Positions 31,514 to 39,220 of a DNA stretch of 64,000 bases are shown piece by piece (the first letter of the stretch is position 1; each line of letters starts with the position of its first letter). Below the pieces are notes generated by a model. It did no database searches, had not been told where the DNA came from, and saw nothing but the letters and a program-made list of their open reading frames with translations. Made by a program: the position numbers and the translations under genes. Origin of the DNA: Kitasatospora sp. NBC_01246 (lineage in GTDB: Bacteria; Actinomycetota; Actinomycetes; Streptomycetales; Streptomycetaceae); the NCBI RefSeq assembly GCF_036226505.1, contig NZ_CP108484.1:186001-250000 (forward strand), in the 5' to 3' direction.

Positions 31514-31923
31514 TCAGCCGACTTCCGCGTCCGTCCCGGGAGTTGGGCTTCGAACCACGGGGGAGGCCGGCCCCGGCGCCGTACCAGGCTCGGGCCACCC
31601 GAGGTACAGGTCGACGCACTCCAGGCCCAGCTTGGCGAGGCTGGCGTCGAAGGCGCGCAGCGTGGCGTCCTGGCCCTGGTCGGCGTTCCACCGCTTGGTG
31701 GTGACGAACAGTTTCTCGCGCGGCACGCCGCCGGAGGCCAGGGCCCGGCCCACGCCGGTCTCGTTGCCGTAGATCACGGCGGTGTCGATGCCGCGGTAGC
31801 CGGCCCCAGGGCACGGGAGACCGCCGTGGCGGTCTCGTCGTCAGGGACCTGGAAGACGCCGAAGCCGAGCTGGGGGATCCGGGTCGTCGGGGAGGACGGA
31901 CGGGACCGGGCCGTCGGCGGCAT
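31514..31923 (-). pseudogene. Frameshifted and truncated aldo/keto reductase
   Basis: The first part reads [20 protein letters not shown] in one frame. Near 31805 the frame shifts, and [20 protein letters not shown], then [13 protein letters not shown] and [13 protein letters not shown], continue in another. These are the start, the YGNE active-site region and the Lys region of AKR enzymes. Homology stops at about 31605, replaced by Pro/Gly-rich codons, so roughly the last two thirds of the enzyme are missing. Confidence 0.8.
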
Positions 31924-31937
31924 CCGTGCAGAACCGT

Positions 31938-31995
31938 GCCGGGGGCCGGCGGGGTGGCACCGGGATGTCCCGGTACCACCCCGCCGGCCCCCGGC
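31938..31995 (-). terminator. Very long inverted repeat after the small membrane-peptide gene
   Basis: Two 28-bp arms (31938-31965 and 31968-31995) pair with one mismatch around a two-base loop. This is the strongest hairpin in the window. It lies 17 bp after the stop of the 48-residue gene and between it and the AKR pseudogene. Confidence 0.75.
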
Positions 31996-32011
31996 GCAGC
32001 GCGGGCGACCC

Positions 32012-32158
32012 TCAGGAACGGGCGTGGCGCGGGCGGCGATCCCCGGCTCGGCGCGCCGGCCGGGAGCCGGCCCCTCGGTGGTTACCGGGGGGCGCGAACG
32101 CGGTCACGAGGGCAGCGACGATGAGCGGCACGACCAGCAGCACCATGGCAGTGGACAT
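32012..32158 (-). CDS. Small single-pass membrane peptide
   Basis: 48 residues. The ATG has a strong ribosome site (GGAGGTGCAC). Residues 1-22 form one transmembrane helix (MSTAMVLLVVPLIVAALVTA), followed by a basic, Arg/His-rich tail. It is followed by a 58-bp hairpin, which suggests a genuine short transcription unit. No family known. Toxin-like or membrane-stress peptides look like this, but nothing in the sequence proves such a role. Confidence 0.55.
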   Translation of the reverse strand: MSTAMVLLVVPLIVAALVTAFAPPGNHRGAGSRPARRAGDRRPRHARS

Positions 32159-32289
32159 GTGCACCTCCGGGAGAGGAGTCGGGCAGGTGACGTCCGCCTG
32201 CCCGACTCGTCCGGGGTCATGCCGACGGCCACCCGTCCGGACGAGAACCCCGTTCCCCGGGGCGCCCCAGCGCCGACGGTCGCGGCCGC

Positions 32290-32937
32290 TCAACGGCGCT
32301 CGTCGACTCCTAGCGGCAGGCCGGTCAGCAGGGCGTCCAGCGCGAGGTCGAAGCGCGCCTGGTGGTCGGCGGGGGTCCCGAGGCCGCCGGCCACCGCGGC
32401 CGCCAGGACCGGGAACCGCGCCGCGTCCACGTCGACACCGGTCGGCTCGTCCTCGTGCCCCGGCGTGGCGGCGGCCTCCGCGAGGCAGTGCCCCAGCACC
32501 AGGGTGCTCACCGCGTTGACGATGCGCAGCGCTCGGACCGGCGGGATCCCCGCGCGGCCGAGGGCGGCTGCGGCGTCCTCCGCCGCGCGCAGTGCGGCCG
32601 AGGAGCGCACCGGCCGGGTGGCGACGAGGGCGATCACCCCGGGATGGAGCAGCAGTTCGGCCCGGAGGGCGACGGCGAACTCCCGCAACCGCTGCGGCCA
32701 CTGGTCGGCGGGGCCCTCGAAGGACGGCCGGACGGCGGAGAGCACCAGCTCCACCAGGCCGTCGAGCAGGGCGGCCTTGTTGGGGACGTAGTGGTACAGC
32801 GTCATGGCCTCGACGCCGAGCTCGGCACCCAGCCGGCGCATGGACAGCTTCTCGACACCCTCCCGGCCCGCCGCTTCCAGTGCGGTGCGCAGCACCCTGT
32901 CGCGGGTGAGTCCCACCCGCCTGCCGGTCGTCGCCAT
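32290..32937 (-). CDS. TetR-family repressor
   Basis: 215 residues with an N-terminal helix-turn-helix (VLRTALEAAGREGVEKLSMR, LGVEAMTLYHYVPNKAALLD) and a TetR-type C-terminal ligand domain. It is divergent from the SnoaL-like gene at 33018. The 80-bp gap holds two palindromes (CTTACGCCGTAAG, CTTACAGCGTAAG), the likely operators, so it probably represses both itself and its neighbour. Confidence 0.9.
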   Translation of the reverse strand: MATTGRRVGLTRDRVLRTALEAAGREGVEKLSMRRLGAELGVEAMTLYHYVPNKAALLDGLVELVLSAVRPSFEGPADQWPQRLREFAVALRAELLLHPGVIALVATRPVRSSAALRAAEDAAAALGRAGIPPVRALRIVNAVSTLVLGHCLAEAAATPGHEDEPTGVDVDAARFPVLAAAVAGGLGTPADHQARFDLALDALLTGLPLGVDERR

Positions 32938-32954
32938 CGGCCCTCCTTGACATT

Positions 32955-33003
32955 CTTACGCCGTAAGGACAGGGTATCCCCAGATCGATCCTTACAGCGT
33001 AAG
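32955..33003. promoter_or_regulatory. Two TetR operator palindromes
   Basis: CTTACGCCGTAAG (32955-32967) is a perfect 6-1-6 palindrome and CTTACAGCGTAAG (32991-33003) a 5-3-5 one. They lie 36 bp apart between the divergent TetR and SnoaL-like genes. Confidence 0.75.
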
Positions 33004-33017
33004 AGAGAGCCGGGAAC

Positions 33018-33458
33018 ATGACCTCCACCCTGACCGTGGAACAGAACAAGAAGCTCGTCCGGGAGTTCTTCGACGCACTCAACGAGGTGCGGATCGGGGA
33101 CTTGGGGGACTATCTTGCGGCCGACGTGGTCGACCACAACAAGATCATCCACGGCGAGCCCGATGAGCCGGGCGCGGCCTTCGCGGCCATCGAGACCCAG
33201 CTCACCGCTCTCGCCCCGTACCGCGCCCGGGTCGACGCGCTGATCGCCGAGGGCGACTCGGTCGTCGCCCGGATCACCCAGACCGGTGTCAGCTCCGGCA
33301 GCCATCCGCGAATGCCCAGCCCCACCGGCCGCGGCTTCGAGAACGAGGCGATCTTCGTCTTCACCCTCACCCACGGCCGGATCAGCGAGATCCGCGGCGT
33401 CTCCGACCGGCTCGGCCTCTTCCTGCAGCTCGGCTGGGACTGGCCCACCGCGGACTGA
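33018..33458 (+). CDS. SnoaL-like / ester-cyclase family protein
   Basis: 146 residues with an NTF2-like fold of the SnoaL type: LVREFFDALNEVRIGDLGDY, VVDHNKIIHGEPD, VVARITQTGVSSGSH, FTLTHGRISEIRGVSDRLGL. Members include polyketide cyclases and many proteins of unknown activity. It is controlled by the divergent TetR gene. No polyketide genes lie nearby, so a detoxification or stress role is as likely as cyclisation. Confidence 0.85.
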   Translation: MTSTLTVEQNKKLVREFFDALNEVRIGDLGDYLAADVVDHNKIIHGEPDEPGAAFAAIETQLTALAPYRARVDALIAEGDSVVARITQTGVSSGSHPRMPSPTGRGFENEAIFVFTLTHGRISEIRGVSDRLGLFLQLGWDWPTAD

Positions 33459-33993
33459 GGGGGCCGATCCGCCGGGCGGTGCGGCACCCGACGTGGCGCG
33501 GGGCGACGCGTCGATCGGGCCTCGTGCCGGTGGGGCCGGGCGGAGAAGAATTCCACCAGGTCCCGCAGCTCGTGCTCGGGGGGTCGGCCGAACGCGAGGG
33601 CCCGTTCGGTTCGAGCCTGGCGCCAGGCGGTCAGGGTGGGCTCGACCAGGGCCCACCGGGCGTCGGACAGGCCGCTCGGATACGGTCGACGACCCGTCAT
33701 GATGACGGCGTACTGCGGGATTGCCGATATGCCCGGAGGCCGCGGAACTCGGGAGACAATGGTGCTTCCAGCCCATGGGAATTGGACTTCAAGCAGATCC
33801 TGACCAGGCGTCCGACCATCTATGGGTGCCGAGAACTCCATCCGTAGGTTGCGGCCTTGTCCGAGTAGGTCGGGGTGGCGTTGCCGCCAGCTTCCCCATT
33901 GCGGCAGGCACGCCGCCGGCGAACGCCTGCGCGCGGTCGTCGCCAGGGCAAACGTTGCCTGATGCGGCAGCGCGGCAGCCAGGTAGGCGGTCG
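33459..33993. other. Intergenic region with an IS remnant
   Basis: Apart from the transposase fragment at 33545-33700 no gene is supported. The sequence has slightly lower G+C in places (about 33700-33860) than its surroundings, consistent with inserted DNA. Confidence 0.4.
33545..33700 (-). mobile_element. IS5-family transposase remnant (N-terminus)
   Basis: About 52 residues, MTGRRPYPSGLSDARWALVE through HELRDLVEFF, match the N-terminal domain of IS5-type transposases (RRPYPSDLSDARW). The frame then loses homology. The catalytic DDE domain is absent and terminal repeats were not recognised. Confidence 0.75.
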
Positions 33994-34026
33994 CACGGGA
34001 AGTCGGCGGGGCCGACTTCCCGTGCG
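33994..34026 (-). terminator. Terminator after the DinB-like gene
   Basis: A perfect 15-bp stem GCACGGGAAGTCGGC (33994-34008) / 34012-34026 with a three-base loop, seven bases after the stop on the minus strand. Confidence 0.85.
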
Positions 34027-34032
34027 CGGGTG

Positions 34033-34551
34033 TCACTCGCCGGTGGCGCCGTCGGTGAGTTCGCGGACGATGTCGAGGTGGCCCGCGTGGCGGGCGTACT
34101 CCTGGAGCACGTGGAACAGGATCCAGCCCAGGGTGGGGCGCTCGGTGCCGTCGTCGGGGAAGCGGCCGCCGGCCGCGGCGACGGCGGACAGGGGCGTTCC
34201 CGAGGCGACGGCCCGGGTGTACTCGCCACCGGCACGCAGGGCGGTGAGGAGGTCGGCGGCGCTCTCCTGCGGGGTGACGTGCCAGCGGTCCTCCGGACCG
34301 CGGTCGCCCCAGGGGGCCGGGACCGGCTCGGCGCGGAATCCCCATCGCAGCCAGCGCTGCTCCATGTGGACGAGGTGCTTGAGGAGTTCGAGCATCGTCC
34401 AGCCAGAGGGGAGGCGGCTGGTGCGCAGCTCCTCGTCGGCCAGTCCCTCGATCTTGGCTCCGATCACGGAGCGGTAGTAGTCGAGGTAGTCCAGCAGCAG
34501 GGTGCCGGGGTCGGAGAGTCGCGTGCTGGGCTCGGACAGGGGGGTGATCAT
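34033..34551 (-). CDS. DinB-like (DUF664) four-helix protein
   Basis: 172 residues with the DinB/DUF664 pattern: LLDYLDYYRSVIGAKIEGL, LPSGWTMLELLKHLVHMEQR (first metal-ligand His), LGWILFHVLQEYARHAGHLD (HxxxH-type ligands). Many members are thiol-dependent S-transferases (mycothiol or bacillithiol) or have unknown roles. No ribosome site is seen before the ATG; CAGACT ends seven bases upstream, so a leaderless transcript is possible. Confidence 0.85.
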   Translation of the reverse strand: MITPLSEPSTRLSDPGTLLLDYLDYYRSVIGAKIEGLADEELRTSRLPSGWTMLELLKHLVHMEQRWLRWGFRAEPVPAPWGDRGPEDRWHVTPQESAADLLTALRAGGEYTRAVASGTPLSAVAAAGGRFPDDGTERPTLGWILFHVLQEYARHAGHLDIVRELTDGATGE

Positions 34552-34689
34552 GGCGTCGAGTCTGCCACGGCGTGTCACATCACTTGCCTTGCGCCGCCGT
34601 CCTTGCGGATCTGGGAAGCGAGAGCGTGAGTTGATCACCACCTGGAGAACGGGCGAGGGCGATCTCGCGATCCGCATCGCCGCCTCCCC

Positions 34690-35260
34690 GCCGAGGGCGG
34701 CACCTACCTACTCCTGAGCCTGGCCCGCGTGCTCACCCACCTGTCCGACGCCGCGTGGCGTACCTACACCCACCCGGCCGGCGCCGCCACCTCCATGGAG
34801 CCCAACTCGGAGGGCTGGCACCGCGCGGAGGAACGCACGTCCTTCGACGCGGTCCCCGGCGCCATCACGCGACCCAACCTTCCCCAGGACGGCATGCCCG
34901 ACGTCTCCCACACCCCCTGGTCGAGGGCGCCCACCGCGCCGGCTGCGCCCTGCGCGCCCTCGGCAACACGGACCTCACCGCCGCCGTCCTCGCGGAGCCG
35001 CCACCGAGTCCGCCGCCGTGGAGAACGCCGAACTCGGCGACCTCACCGGCCGTGCCCGCCAGGCCGTCCGCCTCGGCCGCGAAGGCGCCTCTCCCGTCCA
35101 GGTCGCTGCCGCCGACCGCATCCTGGAGCAGGACCCCTTCGGCCCCGCAGCACTGTTCACCGGGATCGACCCCACCGCCGCGGCCGTCGCCGCGGCGCAC
35201 TGGCTCGCAGCCGCCGCCGAGGTCACCGCAGAAGCCACCGGCCATCCCCCAACCTGGCCA
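34690..35260 (+). pseudogene. Frameshifted hypothetical gene
   Basis: Protein-like segments lie in three frames in order: TYLLLSLARVLTHLSDAAWR, then LVEGAHRAGCALRALGNTDL, then ENAELGDLTGRARQAVRLGR and TGIDPTAAAVAAAHWLAAAA. Each has normal amino-acid balance, unlike the flanking frames, so at least two frameshifts have split one gene. I do not recognise the family; the C-terminal helix-rich segment resembles Streptomyces hypothetical proteins. Confidence 0.5.
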
Positions 35261-35325
35261 GGAGGCCCTTGTGTCGCGGTCTTGTGGCTCTGTGCCGGTT
35301 GCGGCCAACTCGGTTGCCCGGTCGT

Positions 35326-35508
35326 GTGATTGCCTCGCTCACCGGTTCGGGAACGCGGGCGGCCGGACCGCGAGCCCCGTATCCCTCGGACAGGTCGGAC
35401 GAGGAGTGGGCGGTCGTGCGGGACGCGATGCCGGTCCCAGCATGGCTGAACGGCCGTGGCGGGCAGCCGGAGTGCTACTGCTGGCCCGTCGGCGAGTGTG
35501 ACCGGTAA
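35326..35508 (+). mobile_element. IS5-family transposase remnant (N-terminus)
   Basis: A GTG-started frame of 60 residues contains APYPSDRSDEEWAVVRDAMP and VPAWLNGRGGQPECYC, the N-terminal domain of another IS5-type transposase subgroup. The frame ends after an unrelated tail; the DDE domain is missing. Confidence 0.75.
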
Positions 35509-35516
35509 GCCCGCGG

Positions 35517-36128
35517 TCACGACTTCACATACTCCTGGTCCAGCCAACGGCACACGAACGCGGCCACCTCGGCGGCCGACATACTGCTCGTCTCGACGAC
35601 GAGATCGGGTTCGGTGGCCTGCTTGGGAAGGCTGTTCTGATGGAGTGAAAGGCCGACCGGATGAGCGTGACGGCGCTGCCGGTCGGCCAGCGGCTCGTCG
35701 GTGACCGAGAGCTCGATGATGGCGACCCGGGCCAGCCCCCGTGCACGCAAGTCCAGGAGTCGGCCTTCGAGGTCCGTGTTCACGACGGGCTCGAACGCCT
35801 GACCGTCGACGATCACACCGACGCCCGCGCTGAGAATTCCCACGATCCCCGCGTTCATCGCGCGGAGCATGGCGATGGCGTCGACACCGTTGTTGATCCG
35901 GCGCGCCCCAGGCATCGACGGGACGTCCTGGTAGGTGAAACCACGTTCGGCGAATCGGGCATCTGCAACGCCACCGGCCCACTGCCCGGGCACCATCCGG
36001 TAGAGCTCATCCACTCCGAAGCGCAGTAGGGGCTCACAGGCGTGCTCTTGGATGGCGGTCGCCAACGTCGACTTCCCGGCAGCGGAAGGTCCGGTGATCA
36101 CGACGCACAGTGGGGGCTTGCCACCCAT
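35517..36128 (-). CDS. Chloramphenicol-phosphotransferase-like P-loop kinase
   Basis: 203 residues. Walker A GPSAAGKST opens an adenylate-kinase-like fold (VVITGPSAAGKSTLATAIQE). FGVDELYRMVP is a substrate-site segment seen in chloramphenicol phosphotransferase homologues, and GVGVIVDGQAFEP follows. The region VTDEPLADRQRRH forms the lid. The ATG follows AAGGGGA. The natural substrate is unknown; resistance to chloramphenicol should not be assumed. Confidence 0.8.
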   Translation of the reverse strand: MGGKPPLCVVITGPSAAGKSTLATAIQEHACEPLLRFGVDELYRMVPGQWAGGVADARFAERGFTYQDVPSMPGARRINNGVDAIAMLRAMNAGIVGILSAGVGVIVDGQAFEPVVNTDLEGRLLDLRARGLARVAIIELSVTDEPLADRQRRHAHPVGLSLHQNSLPKQATEPDLVVETSSMSAAEVAAFVCRWLDQEYVKS

Positions 36129-36137
36129 ACAAGATCC

Positions 36138-36520
36138 CCTTGTCTCGATGCTCGTGAGTCGCGGGCCGGCCCGTCGGCGAGGGCGAACCGGCCGGGGGCA
36201 GGCTCGGCTGCCCAGCCGCGGTCTGCGAGGCGCTTCATCTTCGACCCTACCCCTTCGACGCTTGCCGGGCGCAGCTCCAGCCCGAGTACGACCGCGATCT
36301 CCTGGTCCGTCATCACCCCCTCGCCGTCTGCTGAACCGACCACCTCGGCGAGCTCCAGTACAGCCTCCTCGGCCCCACCACCGAGGTCTCGCCGCGCTCG
36401 ACGCGGACCGTCAGGACCGCGGAGACCTCGGTGCGAGGGGGAGCTTCGCACCGCGTGTGCGGCCCAGGCGGGCCGGCGGTGGACTTCGCCGTGCGTCGCC
36501 CCCGCCCGCAGGCCCCCGGT
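36138..36520 (-). pseudogene. Broken gene for a winged-helix-like protein
   Basis: The 3' part encodes EAVLELAEVVGSADGEGVMT and LGLELRPASVEGVGSKMKRL then GWAAEPAPGRFALA, a helix-turn-helix-like segment. About 150 bp upstream the neighbouring frame carries PHTRCEAPPRTEVSAVLTVR, after which the coding pattern switches frame near 36385. No start with a ribosome site was found for the 3' part. Family unknown; the call rests on amino-acid balance and frame switching only. Confidence 0.35.
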
Positions 36521-36554
36521 GCGGCAACGCTCCAGCCGACCCGCACCCCGTCGC

Positions 36555-37427
36555 TCAGGCCGGGCCGGCCGGCTCCTGACGCACCGGCTCGTCCGCCGTC
36601 GTGAGACGGGCGACCCAGCCATCGGGGTCCAGGAGCTCCCGGCGGTCCGGGACCAGCGTCGGATCGGCCCGAAGGCGGAGCAGCAGGTCGGGGATGCCGT
36701 ACTCCACCGCCTTCCGTACGCAGTCCTCGCCGCGGTCATACACTGCCAGACCCCGGTTCGGTCCCCACAGCAGACGCAGGAGGCCGCCGGCCTTCCGTTC
36801 CTCGACGTAGTCGGCCGCGAGCAGTTCCCTGGTCGTGAATAGTGCGTGGCCCTCCAGTACGGCGCTCAGGCTCCGGAACTCCTCGACGGCGGCGCGCGTG
36901 GCCCGATGGACCAGGTGCGCGGCCCGCAGGTCCATACTCAGCGACGGCCCCCACAGTGCGAACTGCGCCTGGTGGACGAGCTGGTGGGCGAGGACCGACC
37001 GGAGGGCGTCCCGGCTTACCGTCCCGGCACTCCGCCGGAGCAGTGCCGGGACCAGCAGGATCGTGGAGCCGCCGTCGGTCCCCGGGACCGCCCGACTGGA
37101 CGGCAGACAGCCGAACTTCCGGTTTCCGCCGGAGTACGAGCCGTCGGCGCGGCGGAGGTCCGCCTCCAGCCGCAGCCGACGCGCCTGGTCCGGGATCGCG
37201 TAGAGCAGGTCGCTCGCGAGCAAGGCCTCGTTGACCCGCCGCTCGTGCGCCTCGTGCGCCAGGGCATAGGCGTCCGGGTTGAGCAGCCGGACGTGGAGCT
37301 CGGGCCCGAGCCCGAGGCCCGTTCGCCTCCCCACCCGCTCGGCCAGCCCCGTCGCCACCGCCCGTACCTCGTCGGCGACGGCGTCCCAGCGCCGCCCGGC
37401 CTCCTGTGTGACGACGATCTCGACCAC
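36555..37427 (-). CDS. Zincin-like protein with HQxxH in place of HExxH
   Basis: 290 residues resembling the actinobacterial zinicin_2/DUF metallopeptidase-like family: VLAHQLVHQAQFALW at about residue 150, VLEGHALFTTRELLAADY about 45 residues later. In active zincins the first motif is HExxH, with Glu as catalytic base. Here Gln replaces Glu, while both His and the downstream EGH are kept. Metal could still bind, but peptidase activity is doubtful. GTG start after GGGGGAGG. No partner gene is evident. Confidence 0.6.
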   Translation of the reverse strand: MVEIVVTQEAGRRWDAVADEVRAVATGLAERVGRRTGLGLGPELHVRLLNPDAYALAHEAHERRVNEALLASDLLYAIPDQARRLRLEADLRRADGSYSGGNRKFGCLPSSRAVPGTDGGSTILLVPALLRRSAGTVSRDALRSVLAHQLVHQAQFALWGPSLSMDLRAAHLVHRATRAAVEEFRSLSAVLEGHALFTTRELLAADYVEERKAGGLLRLLWGPNRGLAVYDRGEDCVRKAVEYGIPDLLLRLRADPTLVPDRRELLDPDGWVARLTTADEPVRQEPAGPA

Positions 37428-37827
37428 GCCTCCCCCTTCCGACCGCCGAGGCGCCCTCGCGGTCCACCCACATCTGCGGCGAGCACTCTAGCGGCAATCT
37501 TGTCCCGCTCATGCGCCGGCTGTCCCCGGCTCGGTGCCCCTTTGGTACACCGGTCCGTTCCCGGGGCGGGACCCGCGCGAATAACCCGGGCGTGTGTCCG
37601 GGAGCGCCTCTACGATCGTCGGGTTCGCCCGCCGGCAGTCCGCTGTCGTCAGGCCGACCGTTGTCGAGACAGAGCCGGGGGTGCGGTCGTGGGGTGGCGA
37701 TGGCGCAGGACGACCAGCACGTGGCCCGAGGCCGCAGACACGCCCGAGGCCGTGCGGCCACCGGACGAGGCCCCGGTGAAGGAGGCGGCGCACCAGTGGA
37801 CCCATCGCTGGGGCCCCGGGGCGAGCA
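37428..37827. other. Intergenic region before the hypothetical gene at 37828
   Basis: No gene with a ribosome site and balanced composition was found. Open frames on both strands are Arg/Pro/Gly-rich shadows. Confidence 0.4.
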
Positions 37828-38559
37828 GTGGCAGGACTGGCTGCGCCGTTCCCCACGGGCGCCGACCTGCTCGTGTGGTGGCGGGACGAAGGAGACGACC
37901 TGCTCGCCCTCGTCGGGCCGCAGCGGTACCTCCAGCGGCTCGCCGAGTTGCTGTCCCGGGCCTCGCCGCGGGACGTGGAGGCCATGGGGATCGGGTGCGG
38001 CCGCCGTATCGACCGGCCGTGCCGTGATCCGAGGACGTGCGGCCAGGATCCGGCCGACGCCCCGACCGGTGCGACCCGGGACCGGACCGGTCCGGTCCCG
38101 AGCGCCTGCACCGGCTTCAAGGACTGCTGGAGCGCCTACGGAATCGATGTCGAGTTCACCGCCGACGGCCGGCACTGCGCCGTGCACTTCCAGGACCCGT
38201 CCGACCGCTCCAGGACGGACGTCCAGGTGAACGGGGTCCGGGTGGCGGAGTCGCTCAGACTGGACAGCTCGGGGTACTGGGTCGGCCGGCGGAACTACGT
38301 GGTGCAGGCCGAGGGCCCGCCGGACCACCCCGAGCAGGGCCTCACGATGGGGAACCTCTGCTGCGCCATCCTGTCGCTGGTCGTCCACGACGCCGAGCTG
38401 GTCACCACCCGGATCCTCGTGCCCGAGGCCGCGGAGACGTGGACCGATCCCGAACTGCGCCTGGACCGCGACACCTTGCACGTCTACCCGAACGGCCAGG
38501 CCCGTGAGGCCGGGCGGGCGGACCGCGTGCTCCCCGTCGAGCCGTCGCCGTCGTACTGA
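37828..38559 (+). CDS. Hypothetical protein
   Basis: 243 residues, not recognised. The N-terminal part (ADLLVWWRDEGDDLLALVGP, RYLQRLAELLSRASPRDVEA) looks helical and acidic. After about residue 60 a Cys-containing stretch (GCGRRIDRPCRDPRTCGQ, TGFKDCWSAYGIDVEF) is followed by a beta-rich C-terminal half (GYWVGRRNYVVQAEGPPDHP). The GTG start is the first in frame with balanced composition; its ribosome site is weak. Codon bias supports a real gene. Confidence 0.5.
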   Translation: MAGLAAPFPTGADLLVWWRDEGDDLLALVGPQRYLQRLAELLSRASPRDVEAMGIGCGRRIDRPCRDPRTCGQDPADAPTGATRDRTGPVPSACTGFKDCWSAYGIDVEFTADGRHCAVHFQDPSDRSRTDVQVNGVRVAESLRLDSSGYWVGRRNYVVQAEGPPDHPEQGLTMGNLCCAILSLVVHDAELVTTRILVPEAAETWTDPELRLDRDTLHVYPNGQAREAGRADRVLPVEPSPSY

Positions 38560-39220
38560 CTTCGGTGGACGGCCGCCGCACGCGGCCGCGCCACCCCGTC
38601 AGATCCGCCCCGAGGAGGCCTCGTCCTCCCGCAGCTGCCACTCCCGCACCGCGGGAACGCGGTCCAGCAGCCCGCTCACCCGCAGGCCCTCCTCACGCGA
38701 AGTCACACTCGCCGTTGCCCGGGCGACCGGCTGGACACTCGGACGCGTCCCGCAGAACGCCCAGGCGCTCCCGACCGGCCGACCGCACGCGGACCGGGCA
38801 ACCGCGCCCGACGGTGGAGGGCGGCCGGGCAGCGGTCCCGGACCACTGCGCTCGGCCCGGCCCGCCCAACGTGGCCGGACCGACACCCTGGTCTCACCAC
38901 CCGTGCCCCGCGAACGCCCGGTGAGCGGCACCCTCGCGGGGCACCAACCACCGCAAGGGCGAGCGGCGATGTCCACCAACTCGCCGACCGGGGCACGGGT
39001 TTGCTCACATCGAGTGAGCCTGCCCAGGACACGCCCGGCGGGCAGGCCGGCCACTGCCAGGATCAGCGGCACACCGCGATCGCAGCCCTTCCGGACGGCT
39101 CCCAGCGAGCCCGTCCGCCACCCGCGCACGCCCGCGCCGGGCCTCCACCCGGCCACCGGGCGCGGCGGTCCGGGCCGCCCGCCTGCGGCACCGATGTAAC
39201 CAGACTCCAGAGGAGTACGC
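38560..39220. other. Intergenic region before the ABC exporter
   Basis: 660 bp without a supported gene. An inverted repeat GCTCAC-N5-GTGAGC lies at 39003-39019, about 200 bp before the exporter start, and could be an operator. The ribosome site AGAGGAG precedes the exporter ATG. Confidence 0.4.

Noticed and set aside
35517..36128. Calling this a chloramphenicol resistance gene
   Set aside because: Only fold-level similarity to the phosphotransferase is seen; many such P-loop kinases have other substrates.
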